The translations under genes and the position numbers were made by a program. Shown here piece by piece: positions 1-7,764 of a DNA stretch of 11,775 nucleotides (its first letter is position 1; the number at the start of each line of letters is the position of its first letter). The DNA is taken from positions 1-11,775 of the forward strand of contig JASPKP010008255.1 of NCBI GenBank assembly GCA_030674155.1. Direction: 5' to 3'. Origin of the DNA: Stramonita haemastoma. Lineage: Eukaryota > Mollusca > Gastropoda > Neogastropoda > Muricidae. The notes beneath the pieces were generated by a model. That model was given only the letters and a program-made list of their open reading frames with translations, was not told the DNA's origin and searched no databases.

Positions 1-105
1 AGGCTGCTCTCCCCGGGGAGAGCACATTGCCACATGTGCAACACCTACCCATTTTTTTTCCTTTTCCTGCATGCATGTGTATTTGTTCTGTATCTGGCAA
101 CTGTA
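1..105 (-). mobile_element. SINE 3' tail fragment cut by the window edge
   Basis: The first ~60 bases closely match 762-825, which is the 3' part of the minus-strand SINE at 728-1154. Both contain a gctgctctcc...ggagagc inverted repeat, then a 'cacc(t)acc/cacctgcc' stretch and a T-run followed by cc. On the minus strand this is the tail of a SINE whose remaining 3' end lies before the window. I know this gctgctctcc-type tail from mollusc genomes; assignment to a named family is from memory and was not searched. Similarity fades after about position 105. Confidence 0.6.
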
Positions 106-727
106 TTTGTACAAATATATGACACTCCACCACATAAGGAGTTGCACTGCACAAGACGTCAATTTCAAGTTATTAACATGTTATTAATCTGCAATAAAAT
201 TGCTATACAATACAAAAAACAGATTGAAAATCTAACAATTCTATAAAAAGTTATTAAAACTTAAAATGATAGACTGCAGGAAATGACAAAATGAGAAATT
301 GACAAGTTAAACATCCTAATAGGCAGCCAGAATGAGGGCTTAGGTATTTTTAAAACACATTTAAAGGCAAAAGGAAACAAGACTATGCCTTGATATTTCA
401 TTACAAGATAGAATAATGGCTATAGTTTTATAATCAATAAAGATCTTAAAATCGACAACTTGACCCCCACCTGCCTTTAATGGCTCCTAGTGGAAAATGG
501 GTCAGGTGCTAAGCGACTCATTTCCTGGTGAAGAGTCACATATGTGTAATCACACACACACCTCTCAGGGGCAGACTCCAGCCTCTAATTGTCCCTTCCC
601 ATTGTCGTCACATGGTCCTAGGATTCACCAAAGCTGTGACATCAAAAACACACAAAATTAACACACAAAAAATTGAACACAACTGGAAAACAAAAACTTT
701 TAAAAAATAAAACAAAATTTATACCAC
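106..727. other. A/T-rich stretch without recognisable features
   Basis: I see no gene, RNA or repeat here. The sequence is A/T-rich, with short ORFs of no more than about 60 codons that carry no recognisable motif. A short CA run lies near 551-562. The stretch could be intron or intergenic DNA. Confidence 0.5.
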
Positions 728-1154
728 TTTATGTCACAGCAGATTTCTCTGCGTGAAATTCGGGCTGCTCTCCCTGGGGAGAGCGCGTCGCCACAAGTGC
801 AGCACCTGCCCTTTTTTTTTTTCCGTCAGGGATGGTGTCTAAACACGACACCTGTGTGCATGCTGGTTTTTGTTTTTGTTTAATAATTTTGTCAACTGCT
901 CCTACAGGCACACAATGGCCTGTTCTTCCAAAAAGTGGAACGGGATTTTATTGTGTGTGCAAGATATTCTGCGTGCATTCGCACACGGACCTCGGTTTAT
1001 AGTCTCATCCGAAGGACTTTGACATTCAGTTCGATTTTTTTTGTCAAACTGGGAAGAAAGGGCGAGCTGGGTCACTCACTCACTCAGTCTGGTACAAACC
1101 CAGAAACTCGCGGTTTACATATTGGCAGGCAAACATCTTAACCATCCTGCCACC
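728..1154 (-). mobile_element. tRNA-derived SINE, near complete, minus strand (family B)
   Basis: Read on the minus strand from 1154, the element starts with a tRNA-like head: an A-box-like ggatggttaagatg at 1135-1148 and a weak B-box-like tgggtttgtaccag at 1089-1102. A middle segment follows, then a core motif at 988-1017 (gtccttcggatgagac and flank). Next comes a stretch (about 945-880) homologous to the 3' half of the plus-strand SINEs in this window. The tail holds an inverted repeat (gctctccc/gggagagc, 764-785) and ends near the cagagaaatctgctgtgac segment at about 735-755. SINEs are transcribed by RNA polymerase III from the internal boxes and moved by LINE machinery. Shared modules with the other SINEs here point to a mosaic origin. 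The T-runs and poor B box suggest an old, inactive copy. Confidence 0.75.
1089..1148 (-). promoter_or_regulatory. Internal Pol III-like promoter (A and B boxes) of the minus-strand SINE
   Basis: On the minus strand, ggatggttaagatg (1135-1148) resembles the tRNA A box, and tgggtttgtacca (within 1089-1102) is a diverged B box (consensus GGTTCGANTCC). Spacing fits a tRNA-derived SINE head. Activity is unlikely because the B box has lost the central TTCGA. Confidence 0.5.
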
Positions 1155-1246
1155 GTTCCTCCTATGTGAAAAAATATAAACAAACTACACACAAAAATGG
1201 GAACACAAAAACAAATTATTTAAAAACAGCTCTCTCTCTCTCTCTT

Positions 1247-1598
1247 GGGATAGCCTCGTGGTCAGAACATTGCACTCGCGATTTGACAACCCCAGTTCAA
1301 ATCCCATTCGAGGAGATTTTTCTCCTGGAGTTAACATCAGTGCTGACTCCACTCTCCCCAAAAGTCCTTTGGATGAGACTATAAACCAAGGCCCCATATG
1401 TGAACGCATGCAGAACATTGTGCGCACATTTTAATCCTGCTCTCCTTTTTGTAAGAGTAGGCCATCATGTGCTGGTGGGAACAGATGACATTTACAAAAC
1501 TGCATACACACGGGGACTGGATGTGAAAAAAGCACAAGAGTGCTTATTCCATAATCCTTAATATAAAAAAATAAAAGAAATCAAATCAAATCAAATCT
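1247..1598 (+). mobile_element. tRNA-derived SINE, full head (family A, copy 1)
   Basis: This is the only family-A copy with its complete tRNA-like head: tagcctcgtgg at 1251-1261 (A box) and agttcaaatcc at 1294-1304 (B box, close to GTTCAANNCC). Downstream come an aggagatttttctcct dyad, an imperfect hairpin (about 1327-1350), the core motif at 1363-1395 that is shared with the minus-strand SINE, a 3' domain and an AATCA-type pentanucleotide tail (about 1578-1597). It is preceded by (CT)8. The same element, without its head, recurs at 3225, 4699 and 6176. Partial copies lie at 7526, 8161, 8322 and 8602. LINE-mediated origin is inferred from the simple-repeat tail; no clear target-site duplication was found. 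Confidence 0.8.
1251..1304 (+). promoter_or_regulatory. Internal Pol III-like A and B boxes of SINE copy 1
   Basis: The A box tagcctcgtgg (1251-1261) and B box agttcaaatcc (1294-1304) have tRNA-like spacing. The other seven family-A copies lack the A box, and their B-box region is mutated or absent, so this is the only copy in the window that looks able to recruit TFIIIC. Confidence 0.6.
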
Positions 1599-1665
1599 CT
1601 CTCTCTCACACACAATGTCTCCAACACCCAGTCTACCAAACACACACACACACTGACAAACAAAT
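1599..1665. repeat. CT/CA microsatellite with an orphan piece of the array unit
   Basis: Short CT and CA runs flank a ~28-bp segment at 1614-1641 (aatgtctccaacacccag and flank). This segment matches the sequence just outside the 5'-truncated end of the RT fragments (3120-3147, about 4602-4628, about 6065-6091). Here it stands alone between microsatellites, with no RT body on its left, so it looks like the scar of a deleted array unit. Confidence 0.6.
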
Positions 1666-2236
1666 TCAGTTACCTTCTATTATCTGCACACAAATCTGTG
1701 TATTGAAACAGCAACCCTACTTGACTTACTTGACTTATGCCTGTGAATTCCCTTGGGAACATAGGGCTACAACAACACCTCTCTAACGGACTCGGTTCTG
1801 GGAGATCCTCTTCAGCTCGGCCCACGTCATTCCGGCTGCCTTCGTCTCTGCTTCAATGCTTCTGCGCCAGGTCTGTTTTGGTTGATCTACTTTCCGCTTC
1901 CCTTGTGGGTTCCAGTCAAAGGCCTGCCTGGTGACATTTGAAGCAGGCTTGCGGAGTGTATGGCTGATCCATCCCCATTTCCTTTTCTTGATCTCAGACT
2001 CGATTGGAGTCTGGTCCTGTTCCACAGTTCTTCGTTTAAGACTTCTGGCCACCTGATACCAAGGATGTTCGTAAGACATCTGTTGGTGAATGTCTGGAGT
2101 TTGTGGGTGTTGGTCTTTGTCACCTGCCAGGTTTCTAAGCCATACAGTAGGACGGACTTGACGTTGGTGTTGAATATCTGGATCTTGTTGTGGAGTGAGA
2201 GGGCTGTTGATCTCCAGATTGGGTGAAGGGTGTGGA

Positions 2237-2699
2237 GATCTACACAGTACGGTACAACACCAAGCTGAAGTTGTACCAGAGCTGTGTTGTGTTTACACTC
2301 CTGTATGGATCTAAATGTTGGAGGATGACAGAGACGGATCTTGCCAAACTTAGATCCTTCAACACCACCTGCCTCTGGAGAATCCTTCAAATCTTTTGGC
2401 CAGAAAATATTTCCAATGAAGATCTACTGAGGAAATACAACCAAACTGACATGGGCACCATCACTAGCAAATGAAGATGGAGATGGATTGGGCATATACT
2501 CCGGAGAGACACACAATCTGTCGCAAGAACTGCACTGGACCCCAGACGGCAAGAGAAAGAGGAAGACCAAGAACAATATGGAGGAAGACAGTGGAATGTG
2601 AGATGGAAGCCATGGTGCACCCTTGGAGTTCATTGACCAGGCTGGCCCAGGATAGGCAGGGGTGAAAAGTGTTGCTGCCCTACACACCACTGGGTGAAA

Positions 2700-2746
<47 letters not shown>
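2237..2746 (+). pseudogene. Second retrotransposon 3' end nested in RT copy 1
   Basis: The plus strand encodes another non-LTR RT C-terminal region: YNTKLKLYQSCVV, LLYGSKCWRMTETD, RILQIFWPENISNEDLL, then after a stop (2472-2474) RWRWIGHILRRD, GRPRTIWRKTVE and LAQDRQG. At least two further frame breaks lie between 2520 and 2560. It runs opposite to the host RT fragment. It ends in (GAT)15 at 2702-2746, a short-repeat tail of the sort made by RTE-like retrotransposons. The 5' end is truncated. Compared with units 2 and 3, about 40 bp of host sequence is missing at the insertion point and no target-site duplication is seen. It occurs only in unit 1, so it arrived after the compound unit formed there. 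Confidence 0.8.
2702..2746 (+). repeat. (GAT)15 microsatellite tail
   Basis: Fifteen perfect GAT repeats follow the 3' non-coding end of the nested retrotransposon and run straight into host RT sequence (gtcttcatcc). This is best read as the element's 3' tail. Confidence 0.9.
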
Positions 2747-2747
<1 letters not shown>

Positions 2748-3139
2748 TCTTCATCCATCCCCCCATCTTTACTGACGACACTGCCCAGGTAGGTAAATTT
2801 GTCAACTTCCTTGATGTTTTCTTGGTGTAGTCACACTGGATCTTGTTTCTTGTTGTTCACCCTCATGACGTCCGTCTTCCTGATGTTGATTTGGAGGCCT
2901 ATCTTTTCGGCTTCTTCCGCAACATGACATAGCTTCTCTTGTGCATCTTGGTGCCTGTGGGAGAGAAGGCTGATGTCTGTGAAGTCCAGGTCTTCCAGCT
3001 GCTTTGTAAAGGTCCACTGTATGCCAGTTCTCCTGCCTGCTGTGGCCTGTAGCATTATCCAGTCAGCAACCCTGCTAACATATACACACAACATTGCTGA
3101 TGCCATGTTTTCATTGAACAATGTCTCCAGCACCCAGTC

Positions 3140-3224
3140 CACCAAACACACACGCACATACACACACACACATACACGCACGCACAAACATATGCACGCA
3201 CGCACAAATGCACATACACACACA
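3140..3224. repeat. CA-rich microsatellite joining RT and SINE (unit 1)
   Basis: Interrupted (CA)n with cgcacgca and atgcacgcacg variants. Matching tracts sit at the same place in unit 2 (about 4628-4698) and unit 3 (about 6091-6175). The minus-strand ORFs with long Cys/Val runs are shadows of these tracts. Confidence 0.85.
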
Positions 3225-3567
3225 CAGAATACTGCGCTCGCAATTTGACGACCTTGTTTTGATTCTTGTTCGAGGGGATTTTTCCCCTGGAGTTAGCATC
3301 AGTGCTAACTCCACTCTCCCCAAAAGTCCTTCAGATGAGACTGTAAACCGATTGCTCAATGAGCAAATGAATGCAGAGAACATTTTGTGCACATGTTAAA
3401 GCCTGTTCTGCTTTTCGTAAGAGTAGGCCATCATGTGCCAGTGGGAACAGATGATATTTACAAAACTGCATACACATGGGGACTGGATGTAAAAAAAAGC
3501 CCAAGAGCACTTATTTCATTATCCTTGATATAAAAGAATAAAAAAATAAATCAAATCAAATCAAATC
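3225..3567 (+). mobile_element. SINE family A, copy 2 (head truncated)
   Basis: Begins inside the tRNA-like head (cagaatactgcgctcg), where the CA microsatellite replaces the A box. It contains a ggggatttttcccc dyad, a perfect 10-bp-stem hairpin at 3289-3312 (stem ggagttagca, loop tcag), the core (agtccttcagatgagact), the 3' domain and an AATCA-type tail. Without an A box it is not expected to be transcribed from its own promoter. Confidence 0.8.
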
Positions 3568-3650
3568 TCTCTCTCTCTTCCTCTCACACACACACAGACA
3601 CACACTCACAGACACACACTCACAGACACTCACTCAGAAACAAAATCAGT
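3568..3650. repeat. CT/CA microsatellite (unit 2 start)
   Basis: A (CT)n run is followed by CA with repeated cacagacacacact blocks. The equivalent tract in unit 3 (5039-5111) is a purer CA repeat, so this locus has expanded differently between units. Confidence 0.85.
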
Positions 3651-3705
3651 TACCTTCTTTTATCTGCACACAAGTCTGTGTATTGAAACAGCAACACTAC
3701 TCGAC

Positions 3706-4560
3706 TCACTTGACTTCTGCCTGTGAATTCCCTTGGGAACATAGGGCTGCAACAACACCTCTCAGCTCAGCCCACGTCATTCTGGCTGCCTTCATATCTG
3801 CTTCAATGCTTCTGCGCCAGGTCTGTTTTGGTCGACATACTTTCCGCTTGCCATGTGGGTTCCAGTCAAGGGCCTGCCTAGTGACATTTGAAGCAGGCTT
3901 GCGGAACACATGGCCAATCCATCCCCATTTCCTTTTCTTGATCTCTGTCTCAATTGGAGCGTGTCTGGTCCTGTCCTACAGTTCTTCGTTTAAGACAACT
4001 TCTAGCCACCTGACACCAAGAATGTTCCGAAGACATTTGTTGGTGAATGTCTGGAGTTTGAGGGTGTTGGTCTTTGTTACCCGCCAGGTTTCTGAGCCAT
4101 ACAGTAGGACCGACTTGACATTGGTGTTGAATATCCAGATCTTGTTGTAGAGTGAGAGGGCTGTTGATCTCCAGATTGGGCAATGGGTGTTGAAGGCATG
4201 ACAGGCTTTATTTATTCGGCACTTGATGTCTTCATCCGTCCCCCATCTTTACTGATGACACTGCCCAGGTAGGCAAATTTGTCAACTTCCTTGATGTTTT
4301 CTTAGTGTAGTTGCACTGGGTCTTGTTTCTTGTTGTTCACCCTCATGACCTCCGTCTTCCTGATGTTGATTTGGAGGCCTATCTTTTTGGCTTTTTCCGC
4401 AACATGACATAGCTTCTCTTGTGCATCTTGGTGCCTGTGGGAGAGGAGGCTGATGTCGTCTGTGAAGTCCAGGTCTTCCAGCTGCTTTGTGAAGGTCCAC
4501 TGTATGCCAGTTCTCCTGCCTGCTGTGGCCTGTAGCATTATCCAGTCAGCAACCCTGCTA
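3706..4560 (-). pseudogene. Non-LTR retrotransposon RT, C-terminal fragment (copy 2)
   Basis: Same fragment as copy 1 without the nested insertion. From the minus strand: DWIM, FTDDISLLSH at 4455-4466 (the catalytic FxDD is intact here), GLQINIRKTEVM, then a YLGS-like block, KSVLLYG, ETWRVTKT, FRKPASNVTRQALDWNP and TWRRSIEAD, ending at a stop at 3706-3708. Lesions: a stop at 4302-4304 (in LH*ENI), loss of one C in a C-run at 4240-4244 that shifts frame, a Trp-to-stop change at 3976-3978, and the 30-bp in-frame C-terminal deletion shared with copy 3. The element's 5' two thirds are absent, so it cannot be functional. Confidence 0.85.
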
Positions 4561-4698
4561 ACATATACACACAACATTGCTGATGCCATGTTTTCATTGA
4601 ACAATGTCTCCAGCACCCAGTCCACCAACACACACACACACACGCACGCACACACATATGCATGCATGCAAAAACGCACACACACACACACACATACA

Positions 4699-5038
4699 CA
4701 GAGAACATTGCACTCACAATTTGACAACCCTGTTTTGATTCTTGTTCAAGGGGATTTTTCCCCTGGAGTTAGCATCAGTGCTAACTCCACTCTCCCCAAA
4801 AGTCCTTCAGATGAGACTGTAAACCGATTGCTCAATGAGCAAATGAATGCAGAGAACATTTTGTGCACATGTTAAAGCCTGTTCTGCTTTTCATAAGAGT
4901 AGACCATCATGTGCCAGTGGGAACAGATGACATTTACAAAACTGCATACACACGGGGATTGGATGTGAAAAAAGCACAAGAGCACTTATTTCATTATCCT
5001 TGATATAAAAGAATTAAAAAAATAAATCAAATTAAATC
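4699..5038 (+). mobile_element. SINE family A, copy 3 (head truncated)
   Basis: Same truncation point and structure as copy 2, starting cagagaacattgcactc. It carries the same perfect hairpin (ggagttagca/tgctaactcc) and core motif. The tail is altered to aaatcaaattaaatc, so its pentanucleotide repeats have started to decay. Confidence 0.8.
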
Positions 5039-5068
5039 GCTCTCTCTCTTTCTCTCACACACACACAG

Positions 5069-5102
<34 letters not shown>

Positions 5103-5111
5103 ACACACAGA
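5039..5111. repeat. CT/CA microsatellite (unit 3 start)
   Basis: (CT)n followed by long (CA)n with cagacaca interruptions, bridging the SINE tail and the 3' end of RT copy 3. Confidence 0.9.
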
Positions 5112-5178
5112 AACAAAATCAGTTACCTTCTTTTATCTGCACACAAGTCTGTGTATTGAAACAGCAACCCTACTCGAC

Positions 5179-6020
5179 TCACTTGACTTCTGCCTGTGAA
5201 TTCCCTTGGGAACATAGGGCTGCAACAACACCTCTCAGCACAGCCCACGTCATTCCGGCTGCCTTCGTCTCTGCTTCAATGCTTCTGCGCCAGGTCTGTT
5301 TTGGTCGATCTACTTTCCGCTTCCCTTGTGGATTCCAGTCAAGGGCCTGCCTAGTGACATTTGAAGCAGGCTTGCGGAACGCATGGCCAATCCATCCCCA
5401 TTTCCATTTCTTGATCTCCATCTCAATTGGAGCATGTCTGGTCCTGTCCCACAGTTTTTCGTTTAAGACAACTTCTAGCCACCTGACACCAAGAATGTTC
5501 CGAAGACATTTGTTGGTGAATGTCTGGAGTTTGAGGGTGTTGGTCTTTGTTACCCGCCAGGTTTCTGAGCCATACAGTAGGACCGACTTGACATTGGTGT
5601 TAAATATCCAGATCTTGTTGTAGAGTGAGAGGGCTGTTGATCTCCAGATTGGGCAATGAGTGTTGAAGGCATCACAGGCTTTATTTATTTGGCACTTGAT
5701 GTCTTCATCTTTACTGATGACACTGCCCAGGTAGGCAAATTTGTCGACTTCCTTGATGTTTTCTTGGTGTAGTCGCACTGGATCTTGTTTCTATTTATTC
5801 ACCCTCATGACCTCCGTCTTCCTGATGTTGATTTGGAGGCCTATCTTTTTGGCTTTTTCCGAAACATGACATAGCTTCTCTTGTGCATCTTGGTGCCTGT
5901 GGGAGAGAAGACTGATGTCGTGTGCAAAGTTCAGGTCTTCCAGCTGCTTTGTGAAGGTCCAGTGTATGCCAGTTCTCCTGCCTGCTGTGGCCTGTAGCAT
6001 TATCCAGTCAACAACCCTGC
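5179..6020 (-). pseudogene. Non-LTR retrotransposon RT, C-terminal fragment (copy 3), least broken
   Basis: From 5778 down to 5179 the minus strand is open for 199 codons: YLGSVISK, KSVLLYGSETWRVTKT, LQTFTNKCLRNILG, GHAFRKPASNVTRQALDW, GKRKVDRPKQTWRRSIE, ending after GNSQAEVK. It is separated from the upstream RT part (DWIM, FAHDISLLSH, KTEVMRVNK) by a single stop at 5791-5793. Relative to copy 1 it has a 12-bp in-frame loss after YLGSVISKD and shares the 30-bp C-terminal deletion with copy 2. The catalytic FADD is FAHD (5917-5928), which removes a metal-binding aspartate. It is a dead remnant of a non-LTR RT; the endonuclease and the N-terminal RT motifs are missing. Confidence 0.85.
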
Positions 6021-6175
6021 TAACATATACACACAACATTGCTGATGCCATGTTTTCATTGAACAATGTCTCCAGCACCCAGTCCACCAAACACACACAC
6101 ACGCACATACACACACATACACGCACGCACACACATATGCACGCACGCACAAATGCACATACACACACATACACA

Positions 6176-6509
6176 CAGAGAATACTGCCCTCGCAATTTG
6201 ACGACCTTGTTTTGATTCTTGTTCGAGGGGATTTTTCCTCTGGAGTTAGCATCAGTGCTAACTCCACTCTCCCCAAAAGTCCTTCAGATGAGACTGTAAA
6301 CCGATTGCTCAATGAGCAAATGAATGCAGAGAACATTTTGTGCACATGTTAAAGCCTGTTCTGCTTTTCGTAAGAGTAGGCCATTGTGTACCAGTTGGAA
6401 CAGATAAGGTCTACAAAACTGCATACACATGGCGATTAGATGTAAAAAAGCACATGAGTGCTTAGTCCACTATCCTCAATATTAAAGAATAAAAATATAA
6501 TAAACAAAC
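6176..6509 (+). mobile_element. SINE family A, copy 4, with a switched 3' end
   Basis: The 5' part to about 6385 matches copies 2 and 3, including the hairpin. The 3' part (ccattgtgtaccag, aggtctacaaaact) instead resembles the SINE half at 7526-7764. It is followed by a segment (about 6505-6550) that also follows the 7526-7764 element. It therefore joins the 1.47-kb array to the next duplicated region and looks like a recombination chimera. Confidence 0.75.
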
Positions 6510-6563
6510 AGCACTTACATAATAAAAATGTGCCAGCCACCTGATTTTCTGATTGTTACTAAC

Positions 6564-7250
6564 TTACTTAGGCCCATCACTCCCCCTGGAGCATAGGCCA
6601 CTGACAACAGTCCGCCAGAGTCCTCTGTCCTGGGTTATTCTTTCCAACTGTCTCCAGGTATATACCATCTTTTTTGTTTCTGCCTCAAGGTCACATCACC
6701 AGGTGTTTTTTGGCCTTCCTCTTTTTTCGTTTTTCCTGGGGGTTCCATGATAGTGCCTGCCTTGTGATGTTGCTGGCTGGCTTTCTCAGGGTGTGCCAAT
6801 CCATCCCCATCTCCTGCGTCAGGTTTCATTCTCGGCTGGCAGCTGGTTGGTACGATGCCACAGGTCTGCGTTGCTGATGGTGTCGGGCCAGTGGATCTGG
6901 AGAATTCATCTCAGGTAGCTGTTGATGAAGGTCTGCACTTTCTTGATGGTGGTCTTTGTTGTCCTCCATGTCTGCGCTCCATACAGTAAGACTGACTTGA
7001 CGTTGGAGTTGAACAGCCTGATCTTTGTGCAGGTGGACACCACCTTGGAGCTCCAGATGTTCTTCAGCTGCAAGTACGCTGCCCTTGCCTTGCCAATTCT
7101 TGCTCTGACATCTGCGTCTGTACCACCCTGCATGTTCATGATGCTACCCAGGTACGTGAATGCCTCCACTTCTTCCAGCTCCTTCCCATTTACTGTGACT
7201 GGGTCCTCACTCGCTGCCTTGATCTTGACATGGAAAACCTGGGAATGCAA
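6564..7250 (-). pseudogene. Non-LTR retrotransposon RT C-terminal fragment (copy 4, different subfamily)
   Basis: From 7250 downward the minus strand reads VNGKELEEVEAFTYLGSI, KARAAYLQLKNIWSS, KSVLLYGAQTWRTTK and VQTFINSYLR, then a stop (about 6906). After it, ILQIHWPDTISNADLWHR, RRRWGWIG, LRKPASNITRQALSWNPQ, DLEAETKKM, TWRQLERITQDR and GLCSRG can still be read across further stops and frameshifts, ending with a stop at 6564-6566. The motif order matches copies 1-3 but the sequence is clearly diverged, so it comes from another element of the same broad non-LTR group. At least three stops and two frame breaks; catalytic RT motifs lie upstream and are absent. Confidence 0.85.
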
Positions 7251-7282
7251 CAGAAACCATTATCAGTAGATTGACATGTCAC

Positions 7283-7335
7283 TCCCCCCCTCCCCCATTC
7301 ACCCCCTCCCTCTTTCCCCCCCCCCCCCTCCCAAC
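7283..7335. repeat. C-rich polypyrimidine tract with (C)13
   Basis: Almost pure C/T on the plus strand, including a 13-base C run at 7316-7328. The equivalent tract at about 7872-7920 in the second copy is shorter and more interrupted. Such tracts can form triplex structures and are prone to slippage. Confidence 0.85.
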
Positions 7336-7428
7336 CCCGAACACACACACAGAGTAACTACCTCTGCCAGAGTCTTGTCTGTCTTCCTCCCAGTCCTGTC
7401 CACCACTGTCTCCACACACCAACCTTGC

Positions 7429-7518
7429 AACTCACAGAATGTTCGTGTATGTATACATGTACACAATGTCCACAACTCACAGAATGAACGTGTATGTATA
7501 CATGTACACAATGTCTGC
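7429..7518. repeat. 45-bp minisatellite, 2 copies
   Basis: Two units start with aactcacagaatg at 7429 and 7474. Each contains a 20-base stretch of strictly alternating purine and pyrimidine (gtgtatgtatacatgtacac in unit 2). The array continues into the SINE fragment through a third partial start, aactctccacc at 7519. Confidence 0.9.
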
Positions 7519-7525
7519 AACTCTC

Positions 7526-7764
7526 CACCAAGAGTCCTTCGGATGAGACAATAAACAGAGGCCCCATGTGTCAAAGCACTCAGAAAATCTTGCGCACACG
7601 TTAAATCCTGTTCTGCTTTTTGTAAGAGTAAGCCATTGTGTACCAGTGGGAACAGATGACAAGATCTATTAAACTGTATACACATGGGGACTGGATGTAA
7701 AAAAAACATGAGTGCTTATTCCATTATCCATGATATAAAAGAATAAAATAAAGAAAATAAACAA
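7526..7764 (+). mobile_element. SINE family A, 3' half only
   Basis: Starts exactly at the core motif (agagtccttcggatgagac), without the tRNA head or hairpin region. It continues through the 3' domain (ctgttctgctttttgtaag, agtgggaacagatgac, ggggactggatgtaaa) to an A-rich tail. Confidence 0.8.

Larger units (their letters stand above)
1735..3070 (-). pseudogene. Non-LTR retrotransposon RT, C-terminal fragment (copy 1), interrupted
   Basis: The minus strand encodes the end of an RT domain and the C-terminal region of a non-LTR element. Landmarks in order are DWIM (about 3052-3063), FTD-ISLLSH (about 2975), a YLGS-like block, then KSVLLYG, WRxT, a GHTLRKP block, TRQA, WNPQGKRK and TWRRSIE. Lesions: a codon is missing in the catalytic FxDD motif (2975-2983), there is a stop in the PV*LHQE segment (about 2830), a 4-bp loss near 2000 shifts frame, a stop replaces a Trp near the C-terminus (about 1783), and a different retrotransposon is inserted at ~2237-2746. 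This copy keeps a 30-bp C-terminal stretch (KRISQNRVR) that copies 2 and 3 have lost. The N-terminal endonuclease and most of the RT are absent. Clade (RTE-like or a relative) is not resolved. Confidence 0.8.
1599..6509. repeat. Tandem array of three ~1.47-kb SINE + RT units
   Basis: The units run from about 1599 to 3567, 3568 to 5038 and 5039 to 6509. Units 2 and 3 are each ~1471 bp; unit 1 is ~1.97 kb because of a ~0.5-kb insertion. Order within each unit: CT/CA tract, minus-strand RT 3' fragment, CA-rich tract, plus-strand family-A SINE lacking its tRNA head. All three share the same RT truncation point and the same SINE head truncation (cagaatactg or cagagaacattg after the CA run). This shows duplication of a pre-formed compound unit rather than independent insertions. 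Units 2 and 3 look most alike. Confidence 0.85.

Noticed and set aside
1247..1320. Genuine tRNA gene
   Set aside because: A and B boxes are present, but the arms do not close into a convincing cloverleaf and the sequence continues into a SINE body repeated elsewhere in the window.
1887..2390. 167-codon minus ORF crossing the nested insertion boundary
   Set aside because: Only its middle part reads the RT frame. The first part is antisense to the nested element and the last part is after a frameshift, so it is not a real fusion protein.
2831..3223. Cys/Val-rich minus-strand ORF, plus similar ORFs near 4302-4727, 5791-6345 and 8671-9191
   Set aside because: The Cys/Val stretches are reverse translations of (CA)n microsatellites. 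Only the RT-like part beyond the tract is meaningful.
3683..4150. 155-codon plus-strand ORF and its near copy at 5156-5623
   Set aside because: They lie antisense to the RT fragments, whose minus frame carries recognisable RT motifs in order. Their similarity comes from the tandem duplication, not from selection on the plus frame.
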